In this document: piece after piece, positions 18,634 to 28,810 of the stretch
How the letters are laid out: every line of letters begins with the position of its first letter
Position numbering within the stretch: position 1 is the stretch's first letter
Source: UBA7359 sp038142205
GTDB lineage: Bacteria; Pseudomonadota; Gammaproteobacteria; Eutrophobiales; Eutrophobiaceae
Reading direction: 5' to 3'
NCBI GenBank assembly: GCA_038142205.1
Contig: JAYQJO010000001.1
Location: 1,426,001 to 1,490,000 of the forward strand
DNA length: 64,000 nt
Notes under the pieces: generated by a model
Told to the model about the DNA's origin: nothing
The model's input: the letters and a program-made list of their open reading frames with translations, nothing else
Databases searched by the model: none
Program-made: the position numbers and the translations under genes

Positions 18634-20553
18634 TTATGAAATAAAGTTAAAAAGAGATAAGCTTTGAATTCTGGTATATGTTGTTTGTGCTGCTTCCAGT
18701 GAGATCAAACGAGATTGTAACTCAACCGCCGCTTCTGCAATATCTAGATCTCTTACTTCAGACAACGTTGCTGTCATCTCAACTCGAAAAGAATCATTAA
18801 CAAGAGTTTGATCTTCAATTGTTTTGAGTCTGGCACCAACATTCGTACGTATACGAATAACGTTATCAAATGCGATATCAATTTCACTTAAGGACTGGTT
18901 TATTGCATTGAAAATATCAGATTGATCGGATGGCGTGACTACTTCTGATTCCATAGCATTAAATAGCTTTTGAACTGTACTAAACATATCTTGTGTTGTG
19001 CTGGGAGAGACAGTAAATGAATCACCTGCAACTGGGTTGCCGCTTATACTTGTTTGAATACCATTAAACCGAATCTCACTGCCATCAGTATAATCCGGTG
19101 CATTTAATACAGGGTCAAGCGGTGAAGCAGGTAATATCTGTCCTGATACGCTACCTACTACATTATAGGCAAGTTGATTACTTCCATTTGTTACTATGCT
19201 AATAGTATAAATCTCTGCAACATATGAAGAAGGGTCAACAACCTGACCTATTTGGAAAATACCTGTGCCAGCGTTATCTGCTGAGGCTAAATTCCCGGAA
19301 AAATCGCCCGCAGTATTACTAAAGTTACTATCAACAGTCAGAGAGACCGCCGTTCCATCTGTCTTTGATAAAACCAGATTGCCCGTTGCAATAGAACCAC
19401 TATCAATCGTATAAGCACCACCACTACCAGCCACAAATGTTGTTAAAGCTGTATCCAGTTCTGTTGCTGTGGCAGTGACACCGACACCGGCAGCTTTAGT
19501 AAAAAACTGTGCGCCATCAATGCTCATGGTAAATGCCGTATCTGTTGGTGCATTAGCAGTCACACCTACTGTTGTTTCCGATTCCGCCACGCTGGCAGCG
19601 ACGCCCGTCAAAGTACTGGTGCTGGTATCAAAGGTAATTACTGTTCCATCTGCCTTCGATAAAACAAGATCACCACTGGATAAAGAACCGGAAGTAATAC
19701 TATAAGCACCCCCACTACCAGCAATAAATGTGGCTAAATCAGAATCCAACTCGGTTGCAATTGCAGGCGTGGCAATTGTTTCGCCAGCACCAAAAGTAAC
19801 ATCAACCGCACCGACACCATCTATAGTCAAAATGAACTGTTCACCACCCACACCGCCATCTGTACCTGCTATAGCAGTAACGGTATTTTCCGTTGGTGTC
19901 GCATTGTTACCATTAGACACTGCTGTTGTAAAAAAACCAGGAACTACTGTATTAGCTGCGGTCTCATTAATTTGAAATGTACCATTACCATTTTTTATAT
20001 TGATAAACACTTCATCACCGGAATCACTGTCCGGTATTTGTCGTCCGCTTGAAATTTGTATGCTCCGTTGTCCCTGATCACCACTATATACAAATGAACC
20101 ATTAGCAGTTTGTGCAAAAGGCTCTGTTGATACGCGGTTACCAGAGAATAGAAACTCCTGATTAGCATCGCGAGTGTTACCATAACCGATTAACTCACTT
20201 AAACGTTCGCGCACTTCCTGTGCCAGAGCCTGACGGTCAGTTGAACTTAATGTACTGTTATTTGCTTGAACTGCTAATTCTCTAACTCGTAATAAAGTGT
20301 CTCCGACATTTTTTAGCGCTGATTCTTCCAAAGTTAATCTATTTAAAGCTGCATCAGCGTTACGTTGAAATTGATTTGTACTTGCTACAGCCTGTTCCAG
20401 TCTTAATATTTGTGCTGCACCGGTCGGATCATCAGAAGGCCTTAATAATCGTTTACCGGAAGCTATCTGCTGTTGAATATCAGACAAGCGTTTTTGTTGC
20501 TCCAGCATACTGGTAAGGCCACGTTGAGTATAATAAGCAGTAGAAACACGCAT
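18634..20553 (-). CDS. flgL: Hook-filament junction protein FlgL (enlarged)
   Basis: The product is 639 residues, compared with roughly 300-400 in well-known FlgL proteins. The N-terminus (MRVSTAYYTQRGL..QKRLSDIQQQIASGKRL) and the C-terminal helix (ESEVVTPSD.. to RIQSLSLFNFIS) are standard for the junction protein that joins FlgK to flagellin. The extra length is central: two tandem hook-IN-like modules start near residues 237 and 340. Each has the pattern IDG, ELD..L..F, SGGAY, LVLSK.DGT, and both closely resemble modules in FlgE and FliC. It is the last gene of the flgB-L run, 10 bases after flgK. Confidence 0.95.
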   Translation of the reverse strand: MRVSTAYYTQRGLTSMLEQQKRLSDIQQQIASGKRLLRPSDDPTGAAQILRLEQAVASTNQFQRNADAALNRLTLEESALKNVGDTLLRVRELAVQANNSTLSSTDRQALAQEVRERLSELIGYGNTRDANQEFLFSGNRVSTEPFAQTANGSFVYSGDQGQRSIQISSGRQIPDSDSGDEVFINIKNGNGTFQINETAANTVVPGFFTTAVSNGNNATPTENTVTAIAGTDGGVGGEQFILTIDGVGAVDVTFGAGETIATPAIATELDSDLATFIAGSGGAYSITSGSLSSGDLVLSKADGTVITFDTSTSTLTGVAASVAESETTVGVTANAPTDTAFTMSIDGAQFFTKAAGVGVTATATELDTALTTFVAGSGGAYTIDSGSIATGNLVLSKTDGTAVSLTVDSNFSNTAGDFSGNLASADNAGTGIFQIGQVVDPSSYVAEIYTISIVTNGSNQLAYNVVGSVSGQILPASPLDPVLNAPDYTDGSEIRFNGIQTSISGNPVAGDSFTVSPSTTQDMFSTVQKLFNAMESEVVTPSDQSDIFNAINQSLSEIDIAFDNVIRIRTNVGARLKTIEDQTLVNDSFRVEMTATLSEVRDLDIAEAAVELQSRLISLEAAQTTYTRIQSLSLFNFIS

Positions 20554-20563
20554 AGTTATATCC

Positions 20564-22495
20564 TTACCTGAATGTATTCAATAGTGTCTGAAATATCGTA
20601 TCAGCCACATTAATCATTTGAGCAGAGGCCGAATAAGCTTGTTGAAATTTAAGCATATCTGCTGCTTCTTCATCCAGATTAACACCCGAAACACTTTCTC
20701 TTGCTTCTATAGTCTGATCTCTTAAAACAGTTAAAGCTTCACCACTTATTTCTATTTGACGCGTTGTTGAACCCACATCAGCTACCATTTGACCATAAGT
20801 ATCCTGGTATGAAGCTGAACCATTTAATAAGGTCTTATTCGATTGTAAATTGCTTAATAACAAACCATTTCTGTTATCACCATCTGCGCCGGTATTATTC
20901 TCAATAACAAACGAATCACCGTCTTGTGGAAAACCGGATATTGTAAATGTCGTACCACCGACTGCAGTAAGAGTAAATTGTTTACCTGAGTTTTCAGTTG
21001 TCGGATTGTAATCTAATGTGCTACTTATAGGAGCTGAAACATTAAACCGATTATTTGTAGCATCAAACGTTAAGGTGATATTCGTTGTCAACGGTAAACC
21101 TGTCACTGACGTATTACTAACATCGGATATGACTGCAGAACCTGTATTTGTCGGAACCCCATTTGCATCAGTTGCATGGCTGCCTCGCAATGCGCCTGCA
21201 ACAGCAACTTTAGCTGGATCGAAAATCAACACCGCAATATCACTCGCACCTTTATCAGCAGGTCTGATAATGTATTCTTCACCGACACTTGCACCGGCTG
21301 TAATAGTTAAATTAAATCCATCGACAGTTGAAGTGGTATAGGGAGAACTACCACCTGTGTCAATTGCAGTAACTCTTTGATCACTAAGCCGTACCAGGCT
21401 ATAGCTATTTCCACCATTGTATGTCAAACGATAATCACTGTTTGTCAGCGCGGTGACATCTGTAATTGCTGATGCCACATTATTCGGAGCAGAATCCAGT
21501 GCAATAACTGTAGGTGTGCCTACGGTAAAGAAATCATTATTGACTTCGCCATCCAGATTCATACCCAAGGCATGTTGGTTGTTAAAGGTTTCTGCTAATC
21601 CAATAGCTAAACGGCCTAATGAGTTAATAGTAGGCTCAAGCATTTGTGATTGAAAATTTAACTGTCCACCAAGAGAACCGCCACTAATACTACTGGTAAC
21701 AATACTGGAATTATAATTATCCGTTAGAGTGATTTCATAATTTCTATCATAGGTTTCAACAATACCCAAAGTACTATTAGCCTGACCAATAACCAAAGGT
21801 TGTCCTTTACCTATAAATACATTGACGGAACCATCAGATTGTTCAACAGTATTAACTGAAACGAGTTCAGACAATTCAAGAATTAAGTTCTCCCGTTGAT
21901 CAAGTAAATCATTAGGTAATTCTCCACTTGCTGCACTGGTTGCTTGAAGAATGTTTTTATTTATATTAGCAATAGAATTAGCAATCGTATTGATATCTTT
22001 AATATCTTCAGCAAGCTGTATCTGTACTTCATCCGCTAACTCGGATAAGCGTAGATCCAGAAATTGAAAGCGCGCTGACAATGATTCTGCTTCACTTATT
22101 AAAACTTGTCGAGAAGCTACTGATGAAGGTAAATCATTGACATCCTGCATTGCTGAAAAGAAATTCTGTACGCTTTTACTTAATCCGGTTTCTTCATTTG
22201 CCAGCATATTATCAACGCGACTTGCCAGGGTTAAAAACGCATTGTTTTCACTGACACTGGATGAACTTGTTCGCAATTGTGTATTTAAAAACTGATCTGT
22301 AATTCTGCGAACAGAAGAAGCTTCAACACCCGAACCGATATAGCCGAAACCATTAAATTGAGGTTGTCGGGCAACCTGATCAACTCGTTGGCGACTATAG
22401 CCTTCTGTATTAACATTTGAAATATTATGACTCACTGTTGACAGGCTACGTTGCGCAGCAAGTAAACCACTAACAGCTGAGTTTAATATAGACAT
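20564..22495 (-). CDS. flgK: Hook-filament junction protein FlgK
   Basis: The product is 643 residues, in the normal range for gammaproteobacterial FlgK (HAP1). The N-terminus SILNSAVSGLLAAQRSLSTVSHNISNVNTEGYSRQ is the conserved axial-protein helix with the ANVNT-type motif. The C-terminus has EEAADMLKFQQAYSASAQMI, the matching helix. It caps the hook and starts the filament. It is co-transcribed with flgJ and flgL. Confidence 0.97.
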   Translation of the reverse strand: MSILNSAVSGLLAAQRSLSTVSHNISNVNTEGYSRQRVDQVARQPQFNGFGYIGSGVEASSVRRITDQFLNTQLRTSSSSVSENNAFLTLASRVDNMLANEETGLSKSVQNFFSAMQDVNDLPSSVASRQVLISEAESLSARFQFLDLRLSELADEVQIQLAEDIKDINTIANSIANINKNILQATSAASGELPNDLLDQRENLILELSELVSVNTVEQSDGSVNVFIGKGQPLVIGQANSTLGIVETYDRNYEITLTDNYNSSIVTSSISGGSLGGQLNFQSQMLEPTINSLGRLAIGLAETFNNQHALGMNLDGEVNNDFFTVGTPTVIALDSAPNNVASAITDVTALTNSDYRLTYNGGNSYSLVRLSDQRVTAIDTGGSSPYTTSTVDGFNLTITAGASVGEEYIIRPADKGASDIAVLIFDPAKVAVAGALRGSHATDANGVPTNTGSAVISDVSNTSVTGLPLTTNITLTFDATNNRFNVSAPISSTLDYNPTTENSGKQFTLTAVGGTTFTISGFPQDGDSFVIENNTGADGDNRNGLLLSNLQSNKTLLNGSASYQDTYGQMVADVGSTTRQIEISGEALTVLRDQTIEARESVSGVNLDEEAADMLKFQQAYSASAQMINVADTIFQTLLNTFR

Positions 22496-22512
22496 TCTCT
22501 ATTATCCTTTAG

Positions 22513-23379
22513 CTAAATTGCTTCTCGTTGCACTATGCTTATAACTTTGTTTGCATACTGAGGATCAGTTGCATAGCCCGCATCCTGCAATGCTTTAATA
22601 TAAGCCTCACCATTAACACTGTTTTTTAATGCTGTTTGATAACGATCATTGCTCTTAATAAAATCAACATAATCTTCGAAGCTTTGTTGGTAAGAATCAT
22701 AGACTTTAAAGTTTGAGTATTCACGTTTGACTTCACCATCATCATATTCCAATGAACTGACATTAACGTAAGGTCCATCCCAGCGTTTATCCGCTTTAAT
22801 ACCAAACAAGTTATGACTGCTTTCGCCCTTACCATGTTGAATCACTTTGTTACCCCAACCTGTTTCCAGTGCCGATTGCGCTAGAATAAAACTGGTAGGT
22901 ACGCCAAGTTCTTCAGCTGCTTTTTCAGCATAGGGTCGCATTTTCCTGATAAATTCATCTGGAGTTTGAAAATCCTTATCTTTCTGATTTATATCTGCAA
23001 AAGGTTTAAGCATTGTTTTGCGGAAGTTGACACGCTCAGGCAATGGATTCATTTTTCCTGAACCTTCTTTGCTATCAACAGTATGACCAAGTTGTCTTAT
23101 GATATTTTCTGCTATACCAAAAATTCTTTTTTCAGAAAGATTCAGAGCCATTTGTTGATCCATCATGTCCTGATATAAACGTGACTGATCAGAATCAAAA
23201 ATACCATCACCCAGGTTTGCATCGCGCATTTGTTTCAACATCATCTTCATAAAAAAAGCTTCAAATTGATTAGCGACTTCTTCAAGCGCTTCAGGCGATG
23301 ATTTTTTTGCGGCTAATTTAAGCTTTTGTAAACCGCTAAACTCGGTATAAATTTTTGTACTGGAGAGATCAGTTTCCAT
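22513..23379 (-). CDS. flgJ: Flagellar rod-cap and peptidoglycan hydrolase FlgJ
   Basis: The product is 288 residues with two parts. The N-terminal rod-scaffold domain (about 1-110) contains VANQFEAFFMKMMLKQMRDA. The C-terminal glucosaminidase domain (about 140-285) has AEELGVPTSFILAQSALETGWG, with Glu in the expected catalytic place, plus FGIKAD and the Tyr-rich tail. It bores the hole in murein for the rod, working in the periplasm. It lies between flgI and flgK. Confidence 0.95.
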   Translation of the reverse strand: METDLSSTKIYTEFSGLQKLKLAAKKSSPEALEEVANQFEAFFMKMMLKQMRDANLGDGIFDSDQSRLYQDMMDQQMALNLSEKRIFGIAENIIRQLGHTVDSKEGSGKMNPLPERVNFRKTMLKPFADINQKDKDFQTPDEFIRKMRPYAEKAAEELGVPTSFILAQSALETGWGNKVIQHGKGESSHNLFGIKADKRWDGPYVNVSSLEYDDGEVKREYSNFKVYDSYQQSFEDYVDFIKSNDRYQTALKNSVNGEAYIKALQDAGYATDPQYANKVISIVQREAI

Positions 23380-23397
23380 AATCTTTGCTGTTTTTAT

Positions 23398-24501
23398 TTA
23401 AATAACAATTAACTCTGCACGAAGCGCGCCAGATTCTTTCAAAGCTTCCAGAATTGCGACCAGATCACCCGGTGCCGCACCAACCTGATTTACAGCACGA
23501 ACCAAATCATCGAGAGAAACACCGGGATTAAACAAAAACATACGGTTATCTTCCTGCTCTATAGAAATGTCCGATGAGGGTACGACTGTTGTCGTACCGT
23601 CAGAAAAAGCACCCGGCTGACTGATAATCGGTTCTTCCGTAATCGTGACAATTAAACTACCGTGTGAAACAGCCGCTTCATCAACAGTAACATTTTGACT
23701 GATTACAACAGTTCCTGTTCTTGAGTTAACAATTACACGCGCGGGAGCAGCGCCTGGTTCAAAGGTTATATTTTCTAAAAGCGATGCAAATGCGACACGT
23801 TGATCGTATTCATTTGGCGCTGTAACACTGACGGATATTCCATCCATTGGTTTCGCTGTACCCAATCCTACCCACTCATTAATTGCTTCGGCCATACGGT
23901 TTGCAGTTGTAAAGTCTGGTTTATGCAAGTTAAGTACTATAGATCCTGCCTGTCCGAAAGAAGAAGGCACGGCTCTTTCAACAATCGCGCCATTAGGTAT
24001 ACGACCCGCTGTTGGTATATTTACAGAAACACTTGACCCATCATCAGTCGCTACACCAAAGCCACCAACCACAACATTGCCTTGTGCGATTGCATAAATA
24101 TTTCCATCAATACCTTTTAGTGGCGTCATTAACAAACTACCACCACGTATACTTTTTGCATTTGCTAAAGAAGAAACAGTAACGTCAATTTGTTGTCCAG
24201 GTTTTGAAAAAGGCGGCAACGTAGCTTGAATTATAACAGCTGCAATATTAGATAATTGAGGGTTTGTACCAGCTGGTAATGTAATACCAAACTGTCGCAT
24301 CATGCTTTCAAGACTTTGCACTGTAAAAGGTACTTGTGCCGTTTGGTCACCAGTGCCGTCTACACCAACGACCAATCCATAACCGATCAACTGGTTATCA
24401 CGAACACCTGCGATATTAGCAACATCTTTAATGCGTTCTGCATTAACAAAAGACGATCCAAAAACCAATATAAAGATAAAAATTATTTTTAATATTTTCA
24501 T
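23398..24501 (-). CDS. flgI: Flagellar P-ring protein FlgI
   Basis: The product is 367 residues, full length. An N-terminal Sec signal peptide (hydrophobic IIFIFILVFGSSFVNA, cleavage after Ala near residue 21) is followed by ERIKDVANIAGVRDNQLIGYGLVVG, the highly conserved mature start. FlgI forms the periplasmic P-ring around the rod in the peptidoglycan layer; FlgA, encoded at 32.8 kb, is its assembly chaperone. No interruptions. Confidence 0.97.
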   Translation of the reverse strand: MKILKIIFIFILVFGSSFVNAERIKDVANIAGVRDNQLIGYGLVVGVDGTGDQTAQVPFTVQSLESMMRQFGITLPAGTNPQLSNIAAVIIQATLPPFSKPGQQIDVTVSSLANAKSIRGGSLLMTPLKGIDGNIYAIAQGNVVVGGFGVATDDGSSVSVNIPTAGRIPNGAIVERAVPSSFGQAGSIVLNLHKPDFTTANRMAEAINEWVGLGTAKPMDGISVSVTAPNEYDQRVAFASLLENITFEPGAAPARVIVNSRTGTVVISQNVTVDEAAVSHGSLIVTITEEPIISQPGAFSDGTTTVVPSSDISIEQEDNRMFLFNPGVSLDDLVRAVNQVGAAPGDLVAILEALKESGALRAELIVI

Positions 24502-24514
24502 TTTAGAATCTCTA

Positions 24515-25240
24515 TTAAAAAGGCATAAACGGACTATTAAAGAATCGTGCTAGCCAACCATTTTTATTGGAGTCTGCAATCGAACCCTCACCAGTGTAAT
24601 TAATTGTTGCATCTGCAACCTGCGATGACTGCACAGAATTATTTGGAAGAACATCAATAGGACGAACAATGCCGGAGAGTTGAATGTATTCAACACCGTT
24701 ATTTATTGTTACACGTTTTTCACCACGTATTATCAAATTGCCATTTGGTAACACTTCAACAACGGACACCGTAATGTTTCCGGTTAAAGCATTGCTTTGC
24801 CCGGCTGATCCATCCCCGGCAAGAGTATGGTCAGAACTTAAACTGGTATCTAAATTTAAATCCTGTGTTGCAGTCAAAGGTGTAAATTTGGGCAAACTAA
24901 ATTCGGGCGATGCACCCAGAATTGTCGGGTTTGTTATCGTGCTTGTTGATGATTTCGCTACATCTGTAGTGGCCGCTTTTGTTGCATTTGTGGCTTCATT
25001 TAAAACCACGGTCAAAATATCGCCGACACGTCGCGCTTTTAAATCTTCAAATAACCGAATATCAAAACCCGGTTTATAAATAGAACCATTCGACTCGGGT
25101 TCAATCGGCGGCAAGCTTGGTCGTACTGCGGCAAACGCAGGGTCACGTTTTGCCTGTGTTTGGCAACCAGACATGAGTATTGCTGAACATAACGCTATGA
25201 AAACTACAGATAAATTAAACTTTGCCGAGTATTTATTCAT
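24515..25240 (-). CDS. flgH: Flagellar L-ring lipoprotein FlgH
   Basis: The product is 241 residues from ATG 25240. An upstream in-frame GTG at 25252 is less likely because the best ribosome binding site (AAAGAGTGAG) spaces to the ATG. The signal sequence ends in the lipobox LMSGC, so the mature protein is lipid-anchored in the outer membrane, where it forms the L-ring. Conserved blocks RRVGDILTVVLNEATNA, the NLIIRGEKRVTINNG segment and YIQLSGIVRP are present. Confidence 0.96.
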   Translation of the reverse strand: MNKYSAKFNLSVVFIALCSAILMSGCQTQAKRDPAFAAVRPSLPPIEPESNGSIYKPGFDIRLFEDLKARRVGDILTVVLNEATNATKAATTDVAKSSTSTITNPTILGASPEFSLPKFTPLTATQDLNLDTSLSSDHTLAGDGSAGQSNALTGNITVSVVEVLPNGNLIIRGEKRVTINNGVEYIQLSGIVRPIDVLPNNSVQSSQVADATINYTGEGSIADSNKNGWLARFFNSPFMPF

Positions 25241-25255
25241 AATTTTGCTCACTCT

Positions 25256-26041
25256 TTATAGATTGTTACTAGCGTATTGCAACATTTGATCCGAAGTTGA
25301 TATTGCTTTTGAATTCATTTCATAAGCACGCTGTGTTTCAATCATATTGACCAGTTCTTCAACAACGTTAACGTTTGAACTCTCCAGTGAGCCTTGTAAG
25401 GTTCTTCCTAAACCTGTTGTCCCTGGCGTACCTGTTATTGGTGTACCGCTGGCAGCAGTTTCTTTTAATAAGTTATCACCTACGGGTTGCAAACCAGCCG
25501 GGTTAATAAAATCAGCAAGTTGAATTGCGCCTATTTGAGTAGGTGAGGAACTACCGGCAACCAGAGCAGAAATAACACCATCTTCACCGATTGTTACACT
25601 TTGCGTATTAGCCGGAACATTAATCGCAGGCTGCAAGGTATAACCATTTGAGGTGACGACTCGCCCTTGTGAATCAATTTGAAAAGTGCCATCACGCGTA
25701 AAAGCTGCTTCACCATCAGGTAATAAAACTTCAAAAAAACCTCTGCCAGATACGGCAATATCCATAGGGTTTTCTGTTTGAATAATATTACCCTGACTGT
25801 AGAACTTTTGAGTAGACATGGTTCTGACGCCAGTACCTACCATTAAACCAGAGGGGATCTCGGTGTTCTGTGAAGACTGTGCACCCGGTTGTCTTACTGT
25901 TTGATATAAAAGGTCATTGAAAACAGGTCTTGAATATTTGTAGCCGGTTGTATTAACGTTTGCCAGATTATTAGAAATCACTGACATACGTGTCTGTTGT
26001 GCATCTAGGCCTGTCTTTGCTATCCATAATGCTTGTGTCAT
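25256..26041 (-). CDS. flgG: Distal rod protein FlgG
   Basis: The product is 261 residues, the canonical FlgG length. The N-terminus ALWIAKTGLDAQQTRMSVISNNLANVNTTGYK and the C-terminus SNVNVVEELVNMIETQRAYEMNSKAIS are the paired axial helices. FlgG builds the distal rod across the periplasm. The short FlgG-specific NTEIPSGLMVGTG segment after the N-terminal helix separates it from FlgE and FlgF. Confidence 0.97.
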   Translation of the reverse strand: MTQALWIAKTGLDAQQTRMSVISNNLANVNTTGYKYSRPVFNDLLYQTVRQPGAQSSQNTEIPSGLMVGTGVRTMSTQKFYSQGNIIQTENPMDIAVSGRGFFEVLLPDGEAAFTRDGTFQIDSQGRVVTSNGYTLQPAINVPANTQSVTIGEDGVISALVAGSSSPTQIGAIQLADFINPAGLQPVGDNLLKETAASGTPITGTPGTTGLGRTLQGSLESSNVNVVEELVNMIETQRAYEMNSKAISTSDQMLQYASNNL

Positions 26042-26085
26042 TTTATTTCTCCAACTCGCTTAAACTTTATCTATAGTTCATTCTG

Positions 26086-26826
26086 TTAATTTAATGCTAA
26101 TATTCTCGTACCTACTTCATCATTCTCTTTCGCTGCCGTCATCGCTTTTATGTTCATTTCAAACATGCGTGCATGCTCTATCATTCTAGCCATCGCGCCG
26201 ACCATACTGACGTTACTGGTTTCCAATGATTCAGGAGCCACTCGCACACTAGCATCCACAGATGCAAGTTCTTTACTTTTTAATCGAAACAAACCATCAC
26301 CTGCTTTATAAAGATCTTCTACAGGCGGGTTAACCAGTTTAATTCTATCCAGTGTTGCTAATGTTTTTTCATTCTGACCTGCAGGACGAATACTGATCGT
26401 ACCGTCCGTTCCAATAACCACTTCTTCTGCGGGCGGTAAAGCAATCGGACCACCGTTACCTAAGATTAATATGCCATTACCATTTTCTAACAAGCCGGCA
26501 TTGTTTAAACGCATATCACCACGACGTGTATAAGCTTCGGTACCGTCTGGTGCCTGTACAGCAATAAACCCGTCACCATTAATAGCGAAGTCAAGCTCAT
26601 TACCAGTGTTATAAATCGTGCCAGGTGAATAATCGATGCCTGGTCTTTCAGACATGGCATACACTCTTGAAGGATGACCATCACCAAAAACAGGCATGCT
26701 TCTGAATTGTTCAAGGTCGGCACGAAAGCCCGGCATATTTGCATTGGCCAAATTACTTGTAACCGTCGCTTCGCTCAGCATCGTATTCGTTGCTGCTGTC
26801 ATAGAAAGGTAAAGAGATTTATCCAT
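26086..26826 (-). CDS. flgF: Proximal rod protein FlgF
   Basis: The product is 246 residues. It carries the axial-protein pattern: N-terminal LYLSMTAATNTMLSEATVTSNLANANMPGFRADL and C-terminal ETSNVSMVGAMARMIEHARMFEMNIKAM. This is the proximal rod component between FlgC and FlgG. Position between flgE and flgG and length agree with the family. Confidence 0.95.
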   Translation of the reverse strand: MDKSLYLSMTAATNTMLSEATVTSNLANANMPGFRADLEQFRSMPVFGDGHPSRVYAMSERPGIDYSPGTIYNTGNELDFAINGDGFIAVQAPDGTEAYTRRGDMRLNNAGLLENGNGILILGNGGPIALPPAEEVVIGTDGTISIRPAGQNEKTLATLDRIKLVNPPVEDLYKAGDGLFRLKSKELASVDASVRVAPESLETSNVSMVGAMARMIEHARMFEMNIKAMTAAKENDEVGTRILALN

Positions 26827-26841
26827 TGTTCAAACTATCCT

Positions 26842-28773
26842 TTATCTTAGGTTGATAATTGATTGCGTAATCGTGTCTGAAGTACTAATCACTTCCGCAT
26901 TTGCCTGAAATGATCGTTGTGCAATGATCATGCTCACCAATTCTTCTGATAAATCGACATTTGATTGTTCGAGCGCCCCGGCCTGAATTAAACCTAAACT
27001 AGCCGTTCCTGGCGCGCTGACTGTCACGGCACCAGAAGAGAATGTTTCCCCCCAGGAAGTATCACTAACCGGTTGTAAGCCTTGTGAATTAGGAAAGTCG
27101 GCCAAAGCAATTTGACCTTGTACACTAGACTGACCATTGGTAAATCGTGCAAAGATAATCCCTTCACCATCAATATCCAATCCACTTAAACGTCCTGTTG
27201 TATAACCGTCTTGTGATAAAGCATTAACTGAAAATGCACTACCAAACTGGGTTGTTGCTGAATAATCCTGTGCCAATGTCATTGCAGCACCACCACCGGA
27301 TGGTGTGAATGAGGAAATATTAACAATACCACCTGCAGGTACTGATAAAGCACCCGTAGTAGAAAATGATAATGTATTAGGACCGCCTACTTGCGTACCA
27401 TCAACATAAGTGTATGCATTCCATGTATTCGTTGGTTGGGCTGTAGTTCCATTAGTTGAAGTTAGTGCATTTGCAAACGCTCCTGATGTACCACTAAAAT
27501 TACTATCAATCGTTATAGAAGCATCAGTACCATCAGCTTTTGATAACACCAAATTACCTGCAGCAAAAGAACCTGTCGAAGTGTATGCTCCACCACTGGC
27601 ACTGATAAATGAAGCTAGTGATGTATCAAGTTCAGCGGCTGTTACAGTGCCTCCTACTGCAGCAGCTTCTGAAAAGAACTGGGTACCATCTATACTCATT
27701 GTGAAAGCAGTATCGGTAACAGCAACTGCGGTTGCACCATTATTAATGGTGTTAGTACCGGTTAAATGATCTGCACCGGCAAAACCACCTGCTGTTCCCG
27801 TCATACCATTAGCAACAACAACATCAAATGAAGCACCATCTACTCGACTAAAAACCAGGTTACCAGAAGCGGCTGTTCCACTAACCGTGATACCTACTGC
27901 ATTTAATGAAGCTAAATTTGTTGCTATACCGGTGTCTATGCTAGCTGCTGTAACATTTACTGCTGCACCTGTTGATGTGAACGAAAATGCTGTTACACCA
28001 TCGACTGTCATTGAATAGGTCTCACCTGCTCCACCTGAAACAGATGTCGTATGTGCACCACCAGAAGCAGAATCATTTTGAACTGCGGCACTACCATCAG
28101 AAATAGCCGCAGTATATGCGCCAGGTGCAATGGTGGTTGCTACAGCAGGAATTTCCGTTTTAACGTAGTACATGGAAGCCAGATGAGAATTCCCAAGGCT
28201 ATCAAAAATAGTCGTCGATGTAGCATGGTTAAATGAGTTTGGGTTACTTTCACTAAAGGTTGTAACAGCAGGTGCACCTTGCGCTGCATCTAGATTTAAA
28301 TCAAAGGTCATAGCTGTACTGGCTTGTGGCGGAATATTCGAAGAGTTAACTTGAATAGGACCAGCAGCGCCGGTTATATTTCCTGACGTATCTGCGCCAA
28401 AAGCAATCAGGTTTTGCCCTTCTGCGTTAGCCAGAAAACCGTTTCGGTCTACGCCAAACGCACCATTTCGTGAGTATACTTGTGAGCCGCTATCGTCAAG
28501 AATAAAAAAACCATTACCATTAATGGCCATATCAAGATTGTTATCCGTAAATGAAACATTACCTTGAGCAAACTGCTGTTTAATTGCAGAAAGACGAACA
28601 CCACTACCTGGTGTATTACTTGAACCACCAACACGCGAAACCGCAAATACATCTACAAATTCAGCGCGTGATTTTTTGAAACCCGTTGTATTTGAGTTGG
28701 CGATATTATTTCCAATCACATCTAACTCACCTGATGCCGCTTTTAATCCACTGATTGCTACTCTAAATGCCAT
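26842..28773 (-). CDS. flgE: Flagellar hook protein FlgE (enlarged)
   Basis: The product is 643 residues, well above the 400-460 of many FlgE proteins. The N-terminus (MAFRVAISGLKAASGELDVIGNNIANSNTTGFKKS) and C-terminus (LEQSNVDLSEELVSMIIAQRSFQANAEVIST) are standard. The extra sequence is mainly two tandem hook-IN-like modules starting near residues 253 and 355. The second is strikingly close to the second FlgL module (FTMSIDGTQFF, ELDTSLASFI, LVLSKADGT). FlgE assembles the bent hook under control of FlgD and FliK. Confidence 0.96.
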   Translation of the reverse strand: MAFRVAISGLKAASGELDVIGNNIANSNTTGFKKSRAEFVDVFAVSRVGGSSNTPGSGVRLSAIKQQFAQGNVSFTDNNLDMAINGNGFFILDDSGSQVYSRNGAFGVDRNGFLANAEGQNLIAFGADTSGNITGAAGPIQVNSSNIPPQASTAMTFDLNLDAAQGAPAVTTFSESNPNSFNHATSTTIFDSLGNSHLASMYYVKTEIPAVATTIAPGAYTAAISDGSAAVQNDSASGGAHTTSVSGGAGETYSMTVDGVTAFSFTSTGAAVNVTAASIDTGIATNLASLNAVGITVSGTAASGNLVFSRVDGASFDVVVANGMTGTAGGFAGADHLTGTNTINNGATAVAVTDTAFTMSIDGTQFFSEAAAVGGTVTAAELDTSLASFISASGGAYTSTGSFAAGNLVLSKADGTDASITIDSNFSGTSGAFANALTSTNGTTAQPTNTWNAYTYVDGTQVGGPNTLSFSTTGALSVPAGGIVNISSFTPSGGGAAMTLAQDYSATTQFGSAFSVNALSQDGYTTGRLSGLDIDGEGIIFARFTNGQSSVQGQIALADFPNSQGLQPVSDTSWGETFSSGAVTVSAPGTASLGLIQAGALEQSNVDLSEELVSMIIAQRSFQANAEVISTSDTITQSIINLR

Positions 28774-28810
28774 TTTCTTTCTCCTTAGTGAAACTTTTAA
28801 AATAGTTCAT

